The position numbers and the translations under genes are program-made. The notes below the pieces were generated by a model that searched no databases, was not told the origin of the DNA, and saw only the letters and a program-made list of their open reading frames with translations. Below, piece after piece: positions 1 to 11,850 of a stretch of DNA of 64,000 nt; the stretch's first letter is position 1, and each line of letters starts with the position of its first letter. Source of the DNA: Amaranthus tricolor (Eukaryota; Streptophyta; Magnoliopsida; Caryophyllales; Amaranthaceae); contig NC_080057.1 in assembly GCF_026212465.1 (NCBI RefSeq), forward strand, positions 24,857,647 through 24,921,646, written 5' to 3'.

Positions 1-480
1 GAAATATGGAATAATAGAAATGAGACTCTTCACTAAATTAATTATATTTAGATGGCTCTTTAAACGATTAAATTTATCTTGAATCAGAACCAAAAAATTA
101 ATTTAAAGTCACCTTTAAAATTAATTTTTATAAACTAACAATTGTAGACGACATGAGTTTTTCAAATTCATAATATTTATATCGTCGTATTTTTATGTCA
201 TGAACAAGTGAGCGTAAATTAAAAAGTAAAAATTGTCATAGGAAATTGACTTAGAAATATAATATATGTAGCTAATTTCTTGGTTTTAATAAAATTCATA
301 AAACTTAACCTTTTAATGATTATCCTAAAAATATAACCATTTGAATTCAATTATCAACATATACTTCTTTTAACATTAAAAAAAGAGAATGTAATAAGAA
401 TCAATAAATTTTTTTTCTAATTTCAATGTAGCAATTATACAAGGAGATATTCTATTACATACCAAAAAAAGAATGAAAGA

Positions 481-519
<39 letters not shown>

Positions 520-781
520 CCTCTTCATCCTAAAAGTACACCATAAAATACCCAAAAATAGTAAGGTCAAAACTTTGGGCTTCTAGCTTTCCGAGAGGGC
601 TCCCAATCTTACTACCTTTCTCACTATTCTATACTCTTTCTTTTGTCATAGTAATATTTACGTATTGTTCGGGTTGTTTATTTAAAAGACGTCAGATTTA
701 TAATATTCATATTCAAGTCACATTTTTAATTTGCTTTTTTTCCAATTAACTTTCTCGAATATGATCATTTTTTTTTTATTT
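1..781. other. AT-rich intergenic DNA downstream of the YUCCA gene
   Basis: I see no gene here. The segment includes the presumed 3' UTR of the minus-strand YUCCA gene and an uninterrupted run of 35 A at 484-518. That run could be a retroposon tail or a simple homopolymer. Short open frames in this stretch have no recognisable protein content. Confidence 0.6.
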
Positions 782-2991
782 TTAATTTTTTTTATTTTTT
801 GGGATTTGATTAAAAAGTGGAAGTTTATATTGAATAGTTTCATGTTTCCAAACATTAGCAATATCTTGAGCAATTTTGATGGCATCAGATGAAGCACCAG
901 CAAGGCCTCTCCTTGTAAATCCAACGGCATATAATCCATTCCTTCCTTTCCATCCATTTGGATATGGGGTTTTTGGAAATCCATTCTTGTTAAATGATTC
1001 ACTATCCTGTTTTGAAAAAACAAATCAAATTTCTCATCAGTATTTTTATAAGGCAAAATAAAAATACTAAAAAATAACACTCCCTCCATTTCACTTGCAA
1101 CTTCCACTTGTTTTCTTTTTTTTTTTTTTTTTTTTTACTTTATTCATCAATCAATTATCAATCGATTTTATCATTAATCTATAAGTTAAAACATACTCAT
1201 GTGTAAATCTTATATTATTTGTCTTACTTATATATTTTACATCCCCTCTTGTATGAGACCGTCTCACCGTGAGACGAATCCATATAAAAGGCCCATTGCA
1301 CTAACAATTTCTATTATTAGGCTATTTAATTTAACTATGAAACACGTCTCACGATAAAACTATCTCATATAAGAATTCGTGATATTTTATAAATGTTAAA
1401 TTTTATAATTTTTAATCATGTATAGTTAGAGATATTAACCATTAAAAAGTATATTGACACGCGTGAAAAAATAAATGAAAACTTATTTTGAAATGAAGTG
1501 GGTAAATTGTGTGTTTGAGTAGCAACTGATAGCTAATAGTTGTTAGTTGATTAAAGTGACTTATTTAAATAACTGATTTTATTAATTAATTGACCAATTG
1601 AACAACATATTCAAAACAGCTGATTCATGATAACAAGTTGTTTAAACTTTAAACCATCTAATTTACCAAACAACCAGTATAGACGATGTGACAATTAAAT
1701 CATCTATTTATATTATTTATATCGAAATAAGCTAAAATTACTATAACATCCCGACCCATAACATATTTTAACATATAATTTATAGTAAATTCCAAATTTG
1801 AAGAAAAAAAGGACAAAAACAGAGTAAAAAAAGGAAGTAAGAAGTTGTAACTAACCTGAAGCCAAGAAGGAACATTACTACGATACCCAGTGGCCAAAAT
1901 GACTGCATCAAACTCCATTGAATTTCCATCCATGAAAAAAACTCCATTGGAATTAAAACTCTTAATTTCTGATTCAATAACTTTTATTTTTCCTGATCGA
2001 ATTTTTTCTAAGGCACCAATGTCTAATACTGGTGTTTTTCCTTCCTTGTTCTTTAGCTCAAGTGGGCCCACTTTTGGCCTTTTTAGCCCAAACTTTTGTA
2101 TGTCACCAAATATTAACCAAGAGAATAATAACAACATTTTGTCTACCAACCAAAGTGGGACCCACTTCATTAGTAGCATTGCCAACTCAAATGTTGATTT
2201 TCCCATTATTTCTCTAGGAAGAATATGTACCTATTTAAAAAAAATATGTAGAATTTTGTTATTAATGTATGAATTTTTAGAGAAAATGTAGCAATCTGAA
2301 TGATCCGTAAAGTATTTGAACTTACCGAGCTTTGACAAATTATAGACGGTTTTGCATTGTGGTTAGATAGGTCGAGAGAGACTTCCATGCCCGAATTTCC
2401 ACATCCGACAACGAGGACCTTTTGGCCTTGAAAAGCGTCGCCAGATTTATACTCGCTCGAGTGAATAACCTTCCCGTCGAAATGTGCCAGCCCGTTGATG
2501 TCTGGGCGGACACATTCAGCGTTTTCTCCAGTAGCCACCACGAGGCTACGACAAATATACTCAACTTCGTGTCGGGCTGGCGCCCACCCCGTAGTCTTAA
2601 CCCTCCAAAGGCCCATTGTTTCATCATATTTGGCGGATTGGACACACTCATTAAAATGTGGGTTAATGTCAAAGTGGGTTGCGTAGGATTCAAGGTAGTC
2701 AATAAATTGTCTTCTAGTAGGGTATTTAGGGAATGATTTAGGGAAGGGCATTTTGGGTAACTGACAAAATTGTTTAGGAAGGTGTAATTTTAGCCTATCA
2801 TAGGTATGTTTTTGCCAAAGTGAGGCAATGCAATCCGCTCTTTCTAGGATTACAAATGGCACTCCTTGTTCTTTAAGACATGCTCCTACGGCTAGTCCGG
2901 ACGGTCCAGCGCCAACAATCACCGGACCGTTTACCCATACGCATCGGCGTGATAAGATATCTTCATTAGAATTAAACATAAAATGATCCAT
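782..2991 (-). CDS. YUC: YUCCA-family flavin-containing monooxygenase (indole-3-pyruvate monooxygenase), 3 exons
   Basis: By family knowledge this enzyme converts indole-3-pyruvate to indole-3-acetic acid, the last step of the main auxin pathway, using FAD and NADPH. Exons read on the minus strand are 2326-2991, 1856-2230 and 782-1006. Each has GT-AG borders in phase 0, and together they give 421 aa, normal for YUCCA. Visible motifs are the FAD site GAGPSG (residues 27-32), ATGEN (153-157), the NADPH site GCGNSG (196-201) and ATGY (335-338). The C-terminus has the family's [11 protein letters not shown] stretch. The start is the Met of MDHFMF: its N-terminus [18 protein letters not shown] resembles the YUC3/5/7/8/9 clade. 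Frame upstream of this Met is open back to 3237 but is simple-sequence promoter and UTR. Intron 2 (1007-1855) holds a MITE. Exact paralogue assignment is uncertain. Confidence 0.95.
1248..1373. mobile_element. Small MITE in YUCCA intron 2
   Basis: About 126 bp bounded by inverted repeats. The left arm contains TATGAGACCGTCTCACCGTG and the right arm, reverse-complemented, contains TATGAGATAGTTTTATCGTG, with the shared tip CTTRTATGAGA and inner GTGAGACG. Such GAGACGGTCTC-type termini recur in this window (13.8 and 62.6 kb). I saw no clear target duplication. Confidence 0.6.
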
Positions 2992-3113
2992 TTTTAAGAT
3001 CTTATGTGTTTTTACTTTTGAAGTGTTTTGGTTTTGGATGAGAATAGTTTTTCTTTGTGATAGTTGAATGTTGATGTTGTTGGAATGAGGTGGGTTTGGA
3101 CAATTGACAAAGG

Positions 3114-3123
3114 TATATATAAA
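3114..3123 (-). promoter_or_regulatory. TATA box of the YUCCA gene
   Basis: On the minus strand this reads TTTATATATA, about 120 bp upstream of the chosen ATG. That predicts a 5' UTR near 95 nt. A pyrimidine-rich patch (CTTTCTCTCTCCTCTC on the minus strand) lies just upstream of it, a common plant core-promoter arrangement. Confidence 0.65.
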
Positions 3124-3151
3124 GAATGGAATGAGAGGAGAGAGAAAGCAT

Positions 3152-3182
3152 GTGATAGTGATAGTGATAGTGATAGTGATAG
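3152..3182. repeat. (GTGATA)5 microsatellite in the YUCCA promoter
   Basis: Five tandem copies of a 6-bp unit (TATCAC on the gene strand) lie about 35-65 bp upstream of the TATA box. Copy number is likely to vary between accessions. Any regulatory effect is unknown. Confidence 0.8.
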
Positions 3183-3981
3183 AAAGAGAGTGTAAATTTG
3201 TAATTTTGAGTTTGTGGTTGCATTTCTTTATATTCAAAGATTATTTTATTTTGTAATGACTTCTATTAATCTATTATTATTTGTATTTTATTTGCCTTAT
3301 TTTATAAAATAACATCTTAAAAATGGTTAAAAGAGGCAAACTAAGAAGAGCATAATGAGTAGTATTCTTTAGTATTGATTAATTTTTTTTATTTGCGTGT
3401 TATTTTGTTTTATTGTTTAAATTTTACATCCCTATTATTGAAAGGTGCAAATCAAATATAACAGAAGTAAATTTTTTTTTTAAACTAATAATATAAAGAA
3501 AGACTATATTCAGCGTGACATTTCATATAGTTGTTAGCGACTTAATAATGTTATAATTTATAACATTGCATTACAAAAATAGTCTTTATTCGGTAAGTAA
3601 CCTTTTAAGTAGCGTTTATAATGTAGGTAAATAATTTTTCTATCGTAATTTATAATCATTACTTTTATCAGCTAATTAAACATATGACTAATTATCTAAC
3701 ATTAATAATTATACAATTACAAATATCTAAAACCACAGCTACTTAAATTAGCAACTCACACAATTAATTTACACCAATAAATCTAAATTTATTTTTATAT
3801 ATTTTAATTTTATCAAGGAGAATGCGACAGCTTTGAATACATTATATACATTCTTCATCTATAATTCTATGTGTAGCTATCTTGGTAGGGACTATTGCAA
3901 TTTGTAGCTACTAGCTAGCTAGGGGGTGGCGGGGGTGGCGGATTCTAAGTCTTTCCGTAAGTGGGTAGAAACTAGGAATTA

Positions 3982-4237
3982 CTCCCTCCATTTCAAAATA
4001 TTTTTAATATTTGTTTTTTTATACAATTTAATATATTAATTCAATTTGTAATATCTTTAATTATATATAATAAAAATTATAAAATTTGATATTAATAATT
4101 TTTATATCGAGACGAATCAAATAAGATTCCACTTGACTATATATTACTTTATAGATTAAAAATTAATCACAAATTAAGGGAGATAAATAAATAATATAAT
4201 TATTTTCAATATTGCAAGTAAATTGAAATGGAAAGAG
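3982..4237. mobile_element. Stowaway-like MITE
   Basis: The 256-bp element has ends CTCCCTCCATTTCA (left) and, reverse-complemented, CTCTTTCCATTTCA (right). TA dinucleotides flank both ends, matching the TA target preference of Tc1/mariner-derived Stowaway elements. The interior is AT-rich and non-coding. Confidence 0.65.
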
Positions 4238-5149
4238 TATGTAAAATTAGAAGGTCATTATTTGTAGCAAATTCAAAAAATAAAGAGTATTTTTTATTAG
4301 TTATTATTTTAATAATTTTTTTTGAAATTTGTTTTAGCATGCTATTTAATGTACTAATTAAATTTTTAATATTTTTAAGTGTGCGTGATTGAAAATTATT
4401 AAATCACTAATATAAAAAATTTATATTAATACGAATCAAACAAAATAACACTCAATTATCTCTTAACGTATATATTCCCTCCGTTTCTTATGTTTGTCCA
4501 ACTTTCTAGTAGTTTTAAAATGTTGTCCAAATTACTTCTGATCAAAATCATAATCATCAGCCCAACATCCTGCATAAAGATTATTTTTTGAAAATTATCC
4601 GGACATTGATACCCTCATTATAAAAGATTATTGTCAATTTTAGATACTTATCTATTTTTAATTGTTTATTTTCATTGTAAAAGATAATTTTCTACCATCA
4701 TTTCAATTTTGTAAATATTGTCTTCTTTTTCCAAGATTATTGTCTTTTTTTATTTCTATTTAACAATATTGCAATTGATGTCGTGAGGTGCAACAAGAGA
4801 ATCATGTTATGTTAAAGTAGAGTTAGAACTTAGAAGAGTATATACATGTGTGGGGGTGGGTACACTTATTCACTAGGGCCAAAGAGAACAAGTTGAATCC
4901 CAATTTGAATCCATGGACTTAATCAAACAAATATTTGAATGACAAGTAGATTTTTATAAATTGAACTTGTAATAAATACGAGTTTTTAGTCCAACTCAAT
5001 TTGTATTATTTTTTGTGTTACGTGTAAACTTTTTCACATAAATGATGCTATAAGTGAGACGAAAGAGTAATCTTTTATTTTATACCTTGTTTTTTATTGT
5101 TAAATATATTATGAACTTTAAGCTATATAAAATTTAGAATTACTCCCAG

Positions 5150-5328
5150 TAGTAAATAGCGGTGGCGTTCTGTGTCACTCTAACTTGTAGAACTTCTTTT
5201 AAAAGTTGATCAAGAGAATCGAATTTTGTCTTAATTGGAGAGTTAATATCACTTTTCCAGGTAAGATAGGGTTCGATGCCTATCTAGCTTTACCCTTCTT
5301 TCTGTCTACTCTGTAACCGAAAAAAATA
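5150..5328 (+). mobile_element. tRNA-derived SINE-like element
   Basis: It contains a perfect pol III B-box, GGTTCGATGCC (about 5269-5280), inside a T-arm-like stem (GATAGG paired with CCTATC). An A-box-like stretch, TTAATTGGAGAGTTAAT, lies about 35 bp upstream. The piece ends in a short A-rich tail near 5320-5328. A-box, B-box and A-tail in this order suggest a SINE. I did not find other copies in the window. Confidence 0.45.
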
Positions 5329-5432
5329 AGTTGATCAACTCAACAAACTTCACACTTCACAACAGTTTGAATCCAATCCTAAATTCCCTGAAATTCAAAA
5401 GCTTGGCTTCGTATAAATCAAGGTTTGACGAC

Positions 5433-5744
5433 ATGTACTCATCTGAGTACAACCCTAGCTCGCCTGTGCACCACTCTTCCAACCTTCACAAGCCTATCTC
5501 GACCATCTATAGCATGATCATAACATTTTTTTTGTTTAACATCATGCTTGTTCGAGCATGGTGTGCCGCTCTTGATGCTCCAGAATTGTTCCAAAATGTT
5601 GCCTATTTTGCTACTTGTTCGAGCAACTCTCTACAATTGACTTCGTTCCAATGTATTGCTCGTCTAAGCAAGCTTCTTTTGCACACAATTGACGTCCTCT
5701 TAGCACTTGTGTTGATTTGGCTCTTGCAATCCATAACCCAATAG
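5433..5744 (+). CDS. Unrecognised small ORF with one or two hydrophobic segments (doubtful)
   Basis: From the first in-frame ATG the frame encodes 103 aa, with two hydrophobic stretches (about residues 27-40, IITFFLFNIMLV, and 84-98, TIDVLLALVLIWLL). The frame stays open further 5' to 5265 without an ATG. I recognise no family. It directly follows a SINE-like element and repeats the motif TTGTTCGAGCA internally, so it could be part of a transposon or a random open frame. No splice partner or promoter is apparent. Confidence 0.2.
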   Translation: MYSSEYNPSSPVHHSSNLHKPISTIYSMIITFFLFNIMLVRAWCAALDAPELFQNVAYFATCSSNSLQLTSFQCIARLSKLLLHTIDVLLALVLIWLLQSITQ

Positions 5745-5931
5745 ATGTCTAATTTATGTCTAGAATAAATTCGAGTAATAAATATTAATATCAAATTTAC
5801 TCTCTATATGGTCACATGAAAAATTAAACTTATAACCTTGAACTATAGATAAAATCAAAACGGTACAAATATTTTGAACTCATGATCATCCCCACTACTT
5901 GGATGTACGTCTAATCAATAATGTAATCTTA

Positions 5932-6192
5932 CTCCCTTCTATTCACCCAATGTGTTTCATTTGACTTTTCATTGTTTTTTAGTTGGTTAAATGGGACCAC
6001 ATATAGAAGAAAAAAGTAAAGTATTTTTAAATTTTTATGGGGGTAAAGTGAGGTTAGTAGGTGTAAAGGTGTGAAAAAGCTAAGTTTAGTATGGGTGAAT
6101 TAGTAAAGGTAACATACTCAAAATAAAAATGAGACATTTAGAATGACTTGATCAAATAAGAAAATGAGACACTTAGGATGAAGAGAAAAGAA
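5932..6192. mobile_element. Stowaway-like MITE
   Basis: TA flanks both ends of this 261-bp block. Its inverted ends are diverged: left CTCCCTTCTATTCACCC, right (reverse-complemented) TTCTTTTCTCTTCATCC. Both continue into a GTGTYTCATTT stretch that also occurs in the 10.9-kb element. Confidence 0.55.
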
Positions 6193-8156
6193 TATTACAG
6201 TAGGGGCTATGAAGTGTCGTTTGAAGGTCCCATTGAGAATCCATTATTATTTCCAATGAAGGAAGACCTGCCTACTATTATTATACTCAAGATGTTGAAT
6301 AATAAGTGATGTGATTTGCTTAGTTGGCAGGGCCAATAACCAGATTGCTCACGTGGGGACTTGGATTATCCTTGTAGATAATTTTAGCATATGGACCATT
6401 AATGAAATATATAACCCTAGAGATGATATCTAGTTATCTAGTTCAATCTTTCATATTTTTTTTAGCTTTTTAATTAATTTTTGTCTTTTATTTTTTAATC
6501 GATCAAACAGTCAAAAAATGTATTGGATAATATGTAAAAATTAAAAATTATCTCTAAGTAGCTTTTGTTATTGACTTTTAGCTTTGACCTACTTTTTCTC
6601 TGAGAAGAAACTAACAATTAGCAAAGAATTTTTACCAAATTCTTCATATTAATTAGCTTAAACATATACAGCTTAAATATTCAATTTATTAGTCATTACT
6701 TTCAACTGATCATATCAACCAATTAACAACTTTAGCTTACAACCATCTGCTAAACAGACTTTACATAAAAATATTTTTCTTAATTAATCAAAATCAATTA
6801 CATTCAAATTCAAAATTTTGCACTATGAAAATAATTTTATATGTTTTTAATGTGAAAGTGACTTTATTTTGACCATTTTATCAAGATCTAACGTTTATCT
6901 TTTTTTTTTTTTTTATATTAATGTGATATTATTATCAGTTTTTTTTTTATATGGATATATATGCTCTTGAAAAAACTTTCACATAAAAGAAAAAAAATAT
7001 AGTTATTAAAAAGATACAAGGATAATTTGTTACAATGATATTATTATTGTCTTTGTTTGTCAATAATGTTTATATTCAATATATCAGTGAAATATGGCTG
7101 TGTCATATCTAGGATTGAAACATCTCAAAAAATGGAGGATCAAAGGATTGAAATAAAATATAAACATAAAAAATAAAATGGAGAGCTTTTATTTATTCAA
7201 AAGAGAATAAAATGAAAGATTAAAGAAAAATAAAACGAAATTTAATGATAAAATGTAAATATCTAAAAACAAAAGGAATTTAGAATTTTGACCTATTTAG
7301 ATAGTTGGCTTCTATATGAGTTGGCTCCTCTTAATAGTCTCTTAAAGTAAAATGAATCATGATAAATTAGATAAAATTAAATTAGATTAAAGTAAATTAA
7401 ATTTGTTAATATGAGATATAAAAATTTAAATATACTAATTTCAATTGTTAGATTGAATTTAAGAAATACTTAGAGAAATATGCTCTTGTGGTCCTATTGA
7501 TTTTGCTATAACAAGCAAAACTTATTTTATTTATTTGAAGTTGAAAACAACAAGAGCAAATAGATGAACAAAATAGATAAACAACTTAACAAAAGGTGAT
7601 AATATGAGACCAAAATCAATAACAAACATGTCATGAAATAAATGATTCATAGTAAAAATTACAACAAATCTATATTTAGGGGTGCATCTATAAATATATT
7701 CTAGTAAAATGATAATAAAGTCTGTTCAACATCATGTAAAGATAAGTGTTTACCCCGCTGACACATGCATCTTATAATCAAGGGCGAACCTAAACGCTCT
7801 CTGATACCTGTCTGTAAAGATATTGGGTTCAAAAACATTATAATTCTGATATATAGATTATTGTATTAATTTTTTCAGTATTTATTAATATTTTATATCA
7901 TTAACATTTTTTTACGTAACTGCTATACTAACATCTTGAATACGCCTTCATTGTATCCAAATTGATTTCACCCTCTTATGTCTTACCTATCGTTTTCCCA
8001 TAAATTTCATTGGGATTGGGACTTGCAAGGTTGTTAAGACCCACAAAGCCCATTCTTGTGCCAACTCAATTCTTTCTAACCACAAAAGAAATTATGCCAA
8101 GTGTAGACCCCAACATTCTCCTTTTTCATTTTGTACATTACCAACTAATTATATGA

Positions 8157-8209
8157 AGTACTAGTAGGAAAATACTTCTATATACTACTCATAGTCTCCT
8201 ACTAGTACT
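8157..8209. other. Perfect 13-bp inverted repeat (hairpin)
   Basis: AGTACTAGTAGGA at 8157-8169 is exactly complementary to TCCTACTAGTACT at 8197-8209, with a 27-nt spacer. It could be a cruciform, the remains of a tiny MITE, or chance in AT-rich DNA. There is no U-run to suggest a transcription terminator. Confidence 0.5.
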
Positions 8210-10932
8210 AATAGTGTTAAACATTTTGTCCTTTTATTTTGCTATGCCAACTTCTTAAATCTTAATAATTTCCCACATACTCCTATATATCTTCCCTACT
8301 TACTAAGTACTTCCAATCATAAGATCCTTCCCAATTAAACTATATAGCAATACCTTAATTATAATTAACATCCACTAATAGGAGTTTAGCAAGTACCCTT
8401 CATGCAATTGTGCTTGTGATTCATTACACATTCCTTTTTGCCCACTTCTAGGCTAATTCTTAATTTCTCTACTATATTATGTGTATCATTTATATACATG
8501 TACTTAACTTGTTTGTGATTATCCTTTTAGGTGATAGTAAGGAACAAAGTGCACTCTTTATCTTCTAGAAATCCAACATGGGTGTGTTCTAGGTTAAGTT
8601 AGCGGTTGAGTATTTTTTCTTTTATCCTAATGATAAAATTTAATTTTCATCATTATATTAATTCAATATCTCGCTTGAAAACGGGTACCAAGTGAGGGAA
8701 GGTAACGGAGAAATACAATCCATACACATACCCCATCCAAAGAGAAGACCGGAGGAATGTAGTCAATTTTACCAAATAGTAAAAGCCCTGCAATGAGAGA
8801 AATATGGGTGACATCTTTACCTCAAGAGTATAACTCTTGACAAATAACAACATTAGTCAAAACTAGGGTTAAAAGAATAGAATATATACGTTGAGTAAAT
8901 AAATAGAAAAAAGCGGGTAAAAAGCAACTAAATACTAGGGCAAAAATATGAAACTAAAGAAAACTTTTAGTAATCTAAAATATAAATCTGACATCTCTAA
9001 CTATTCATATTTCTAATTACTTCATTGTTAATCAACATGTATGTCTTTTTGGGTGATAAAAGACAATGATCGATCACTTCCAACTAATTTAATTATCACA
9101 CCCTTTATTTTAACATCAGAATCACCAAAGACAAATATTAGATTAGATTTTCGACCTTAACTCTTAATTAATTATTATTTTTTAATAAGTTTAATACTCG
9201 TTAATTATTATAGTTCAATTATATGTATTTCAAAACTATATATTACTCTTATATTTACGATACTTTCCAATTCAAATCGATCTAAGTTGATGTGAAAATA
9301 TACTTTTATAACAAAAAAACCTATAAATATTCATGGAGTATTCTTTGTTGAGTAACCTTGTAGGGATCCCTTTAAAAGCTTATTAACTATTAGTGTAGAC
9401 ATTGCAAATAACAAAATTTTAAGTAAAGATTTGAAAATTTTATTAATCATTAGTAACATTCAAAATTTTGTGATAGCTTTAGAGAAAATAGTATCATGGA
9501 GGAATAATGATTTGAGCTTGGACCCAAAATCTTGTATTCTTCTCATGAGAAAAAAAATAAATTTTATTTCAATTGGAGCAAGTTACATTTTCTGTAAGAT
9601 TTTGGATATGATTTTTATCTAGTCCTTCTCTTTACTCAGACTTCTCTGTAATATAAAAAGAAAAATAAAGAAAAGGTATACTCTAGGTTTATAAGCATTT
9701 TTTTTTAATTACAGAATAGATTGAGGAAGTAAAAGATTTAGATGAGAATTAATCGAACTCAAAATCTTTTCTGAAAATTAGTATTTACTCTCTAAGACTT
9801 CAATTGAAATAACTAATTTTTTCAATTACCTTAATTATCATGAATATGCAAATGACCTAAACCTACTTTTCCTAATTGATCATGAGAGGCGTGCATGCAT
9901 GATAATTATATATTAAATATAATTGAAAATAAGGTATACTAATTGACACATGTTTGATACCATTTTTAGGGTTTAATTAATAATTATATTGTATGATGAT
10001 GCACAATCCCCGCCCAAATCTACATGATTATGGTTAATAATAATTTATGCATGCTTATTTTATTTTGTTGTAAGTCATATTAGTGCTTAATGTTTACACA
10101 AGTATGGTTTTAATTTACTTGAATATGTTTCATAAGCATGAACTTTTAGGGTAAAAGCTTTCATTTAATTACCTTAATAATCATAATTACTCAAATATTA
10201 ATTAAATTAATTAGGGTTTGTGGCTAATGTCCAATGGGAGGGAAATAAATGCCATAAATTGTTATTTTGAACTCATGAACTACATCAATCATCTCATTGA
10301 CTAAGAAGGGGCCCATGCATATTTGAATCCAAATTTTCAAGCTAAGAGGCAATCATGAAATGGATCAACTCATTACTTGGGGAAAATTAATCTAAACAGA
10401 AAATTAAAATTAAATTTTATCTCAATTAAAATAAAATATTATTTTTAAACAAATTTTTAAATTTGATTTTCGTTTAACATCCCCTTTTAATCTTCGTATA
10501 CATAAAAAAAATTGTAACCATATAACTTTATGTAAAATTGCAAATTCATTGAGAACTCATTATATTAGAAATATAGAGGATGCAATATGAATTTTCTTTG
10601 TACAATACATTAATATTTTCAATACAACCTTAAATTATTTTTATGAAACTAAATTATATCAACAATTTCATGTTGGACATTTTAATGTTTTAGTTCCCTA
10701 TTCCTACTAGCTAATAAGCATATTAGGGTGTGTATACATGCATATAGACTAAAATTTCAAGTACAACCTATCCACAATTCTATCTAGTATACTATAACAA
10801 CATCAAAATTTCAATATAAAAAAAAAATCAAAATCAACTACATGGACCAATTCTATCTTATAAATTTTTATTTTCCATTTATTTCAATTGATGATTATCA
10901 TGAAAGTAACATATAAATCTAAATTCTTTATA

Positions 10933-11201
10933 CTCCCTCCTATTCAGCTTATGTGTCCCATTTCTTTTTATGGTCAAGTCACCTTAGTCTCATTTTTATT
11001 TTTGGTATGAGTTTTTGACTTTTATGCCCTTAGTAGCATTATCCTATTTTCAATTATACCCTCCATTACCCATACTAATTTTTCTCCCTTATATTATAAA
11101 CCCATAATACCACTCTCTTTCGTACCCTTAGGATCTCACTTTTGACTCTCCTTAAAATCCGTAAAAAGTCAAATGGGACTCTTAAGGTGAATAGGAGGGA
11201 G
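10933..11201. mobile_element. Stowaway MITE, well preserved
   Basis: This 269-bp element has matching ends CTCCCTCCTATTCA followed by TTATGTGTCCCATTT (left) and TTAAGAGTCCCATTT (right, reverse-complemented). Exact TA duplications flank it (10931-10932 and 11202-11203). It has no coding capacity. It is the cleanest Stowaway copy in the window. Confidence 0.85.
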
Positions 11202-11780
11202 TATTATTTTTCATTATATTATTACTTCAAAATTTCATATTTTTAATTTTCCTTGCCACCCTTCAAAAATGTAAGTTCAAGTCCACAAGTCAATAAAAAG
11301 CTTATTGAATTGAAAGAAAAATATTTTGTGGGATTATTGGTATACCCCACCAAAGTGAATAAAAAAGACTTATGGGAAGAAGAGGGAAGCATGTGCAAAG
11401 AACATTGGTAAACATAGAATTTCTCTACTTTTGATGTGAAAAGATTGAGAAGTTTGTGAACTTAACTAGGGTTTGCCATTTGTAAGTTTCATGAAATTGA
11501 TATTTTAAACTACATATATATTTATACTTTGGAATGAGTTCTTAGAACTTTAACAATGGCCACTAGCTCAAAGCCATATTATTATAAAAGAACAATGAAT
11601 ATAAAAACAAATAATAAGCTTCCAAATCCTACTAATATTGGTTATATCCCATGCATGATCTTGTATGGATTTGTGAACTCTTTTGTCATAATCCCATGAT
11701 AACACTTAGCTTCTACCAGCCTTGCAATGCTTCATTTCCAGCTTGTACTAAATCTTTTGTATTTTAGAGTATATAACAGG

Positions 11781-11850
11781 TTTAACTGAGTTGGTTTCTT
11801 GACATAGTATCAAAAATTAACGTGATAAGGTCACATGTTCGAATCTCAAC
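11781..11850 (+). mobile_element. tRNA-like SINE head fragment
   Basis: An A-box-like TTAACTGAGTTGGT (from 11781) is followed about 45 bp later by a B-box-like ATGTTCGAATCTC (about 11836-11848). The region does not fold into a full tRNA by eye and lacks acceptor pairing, so a SINE remnant is more likely than a tRNA gene. Confidence 0.4.

Noticed and set aside
2992..3237. Extended N-terminus for the YUCCA protein
   Set aside because: The frame is open upstream, but it spans the TATA box and the GTGATA repeat, and the family N-terminus starts at MDHF. It is promoter and leader, not coding.
11781..11850. tRNA gene
   Set aside because: A- and B-box-like motifs are present, but no acceptor or anticodon stems fold convincingly. 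A SINE remnant is more likely.
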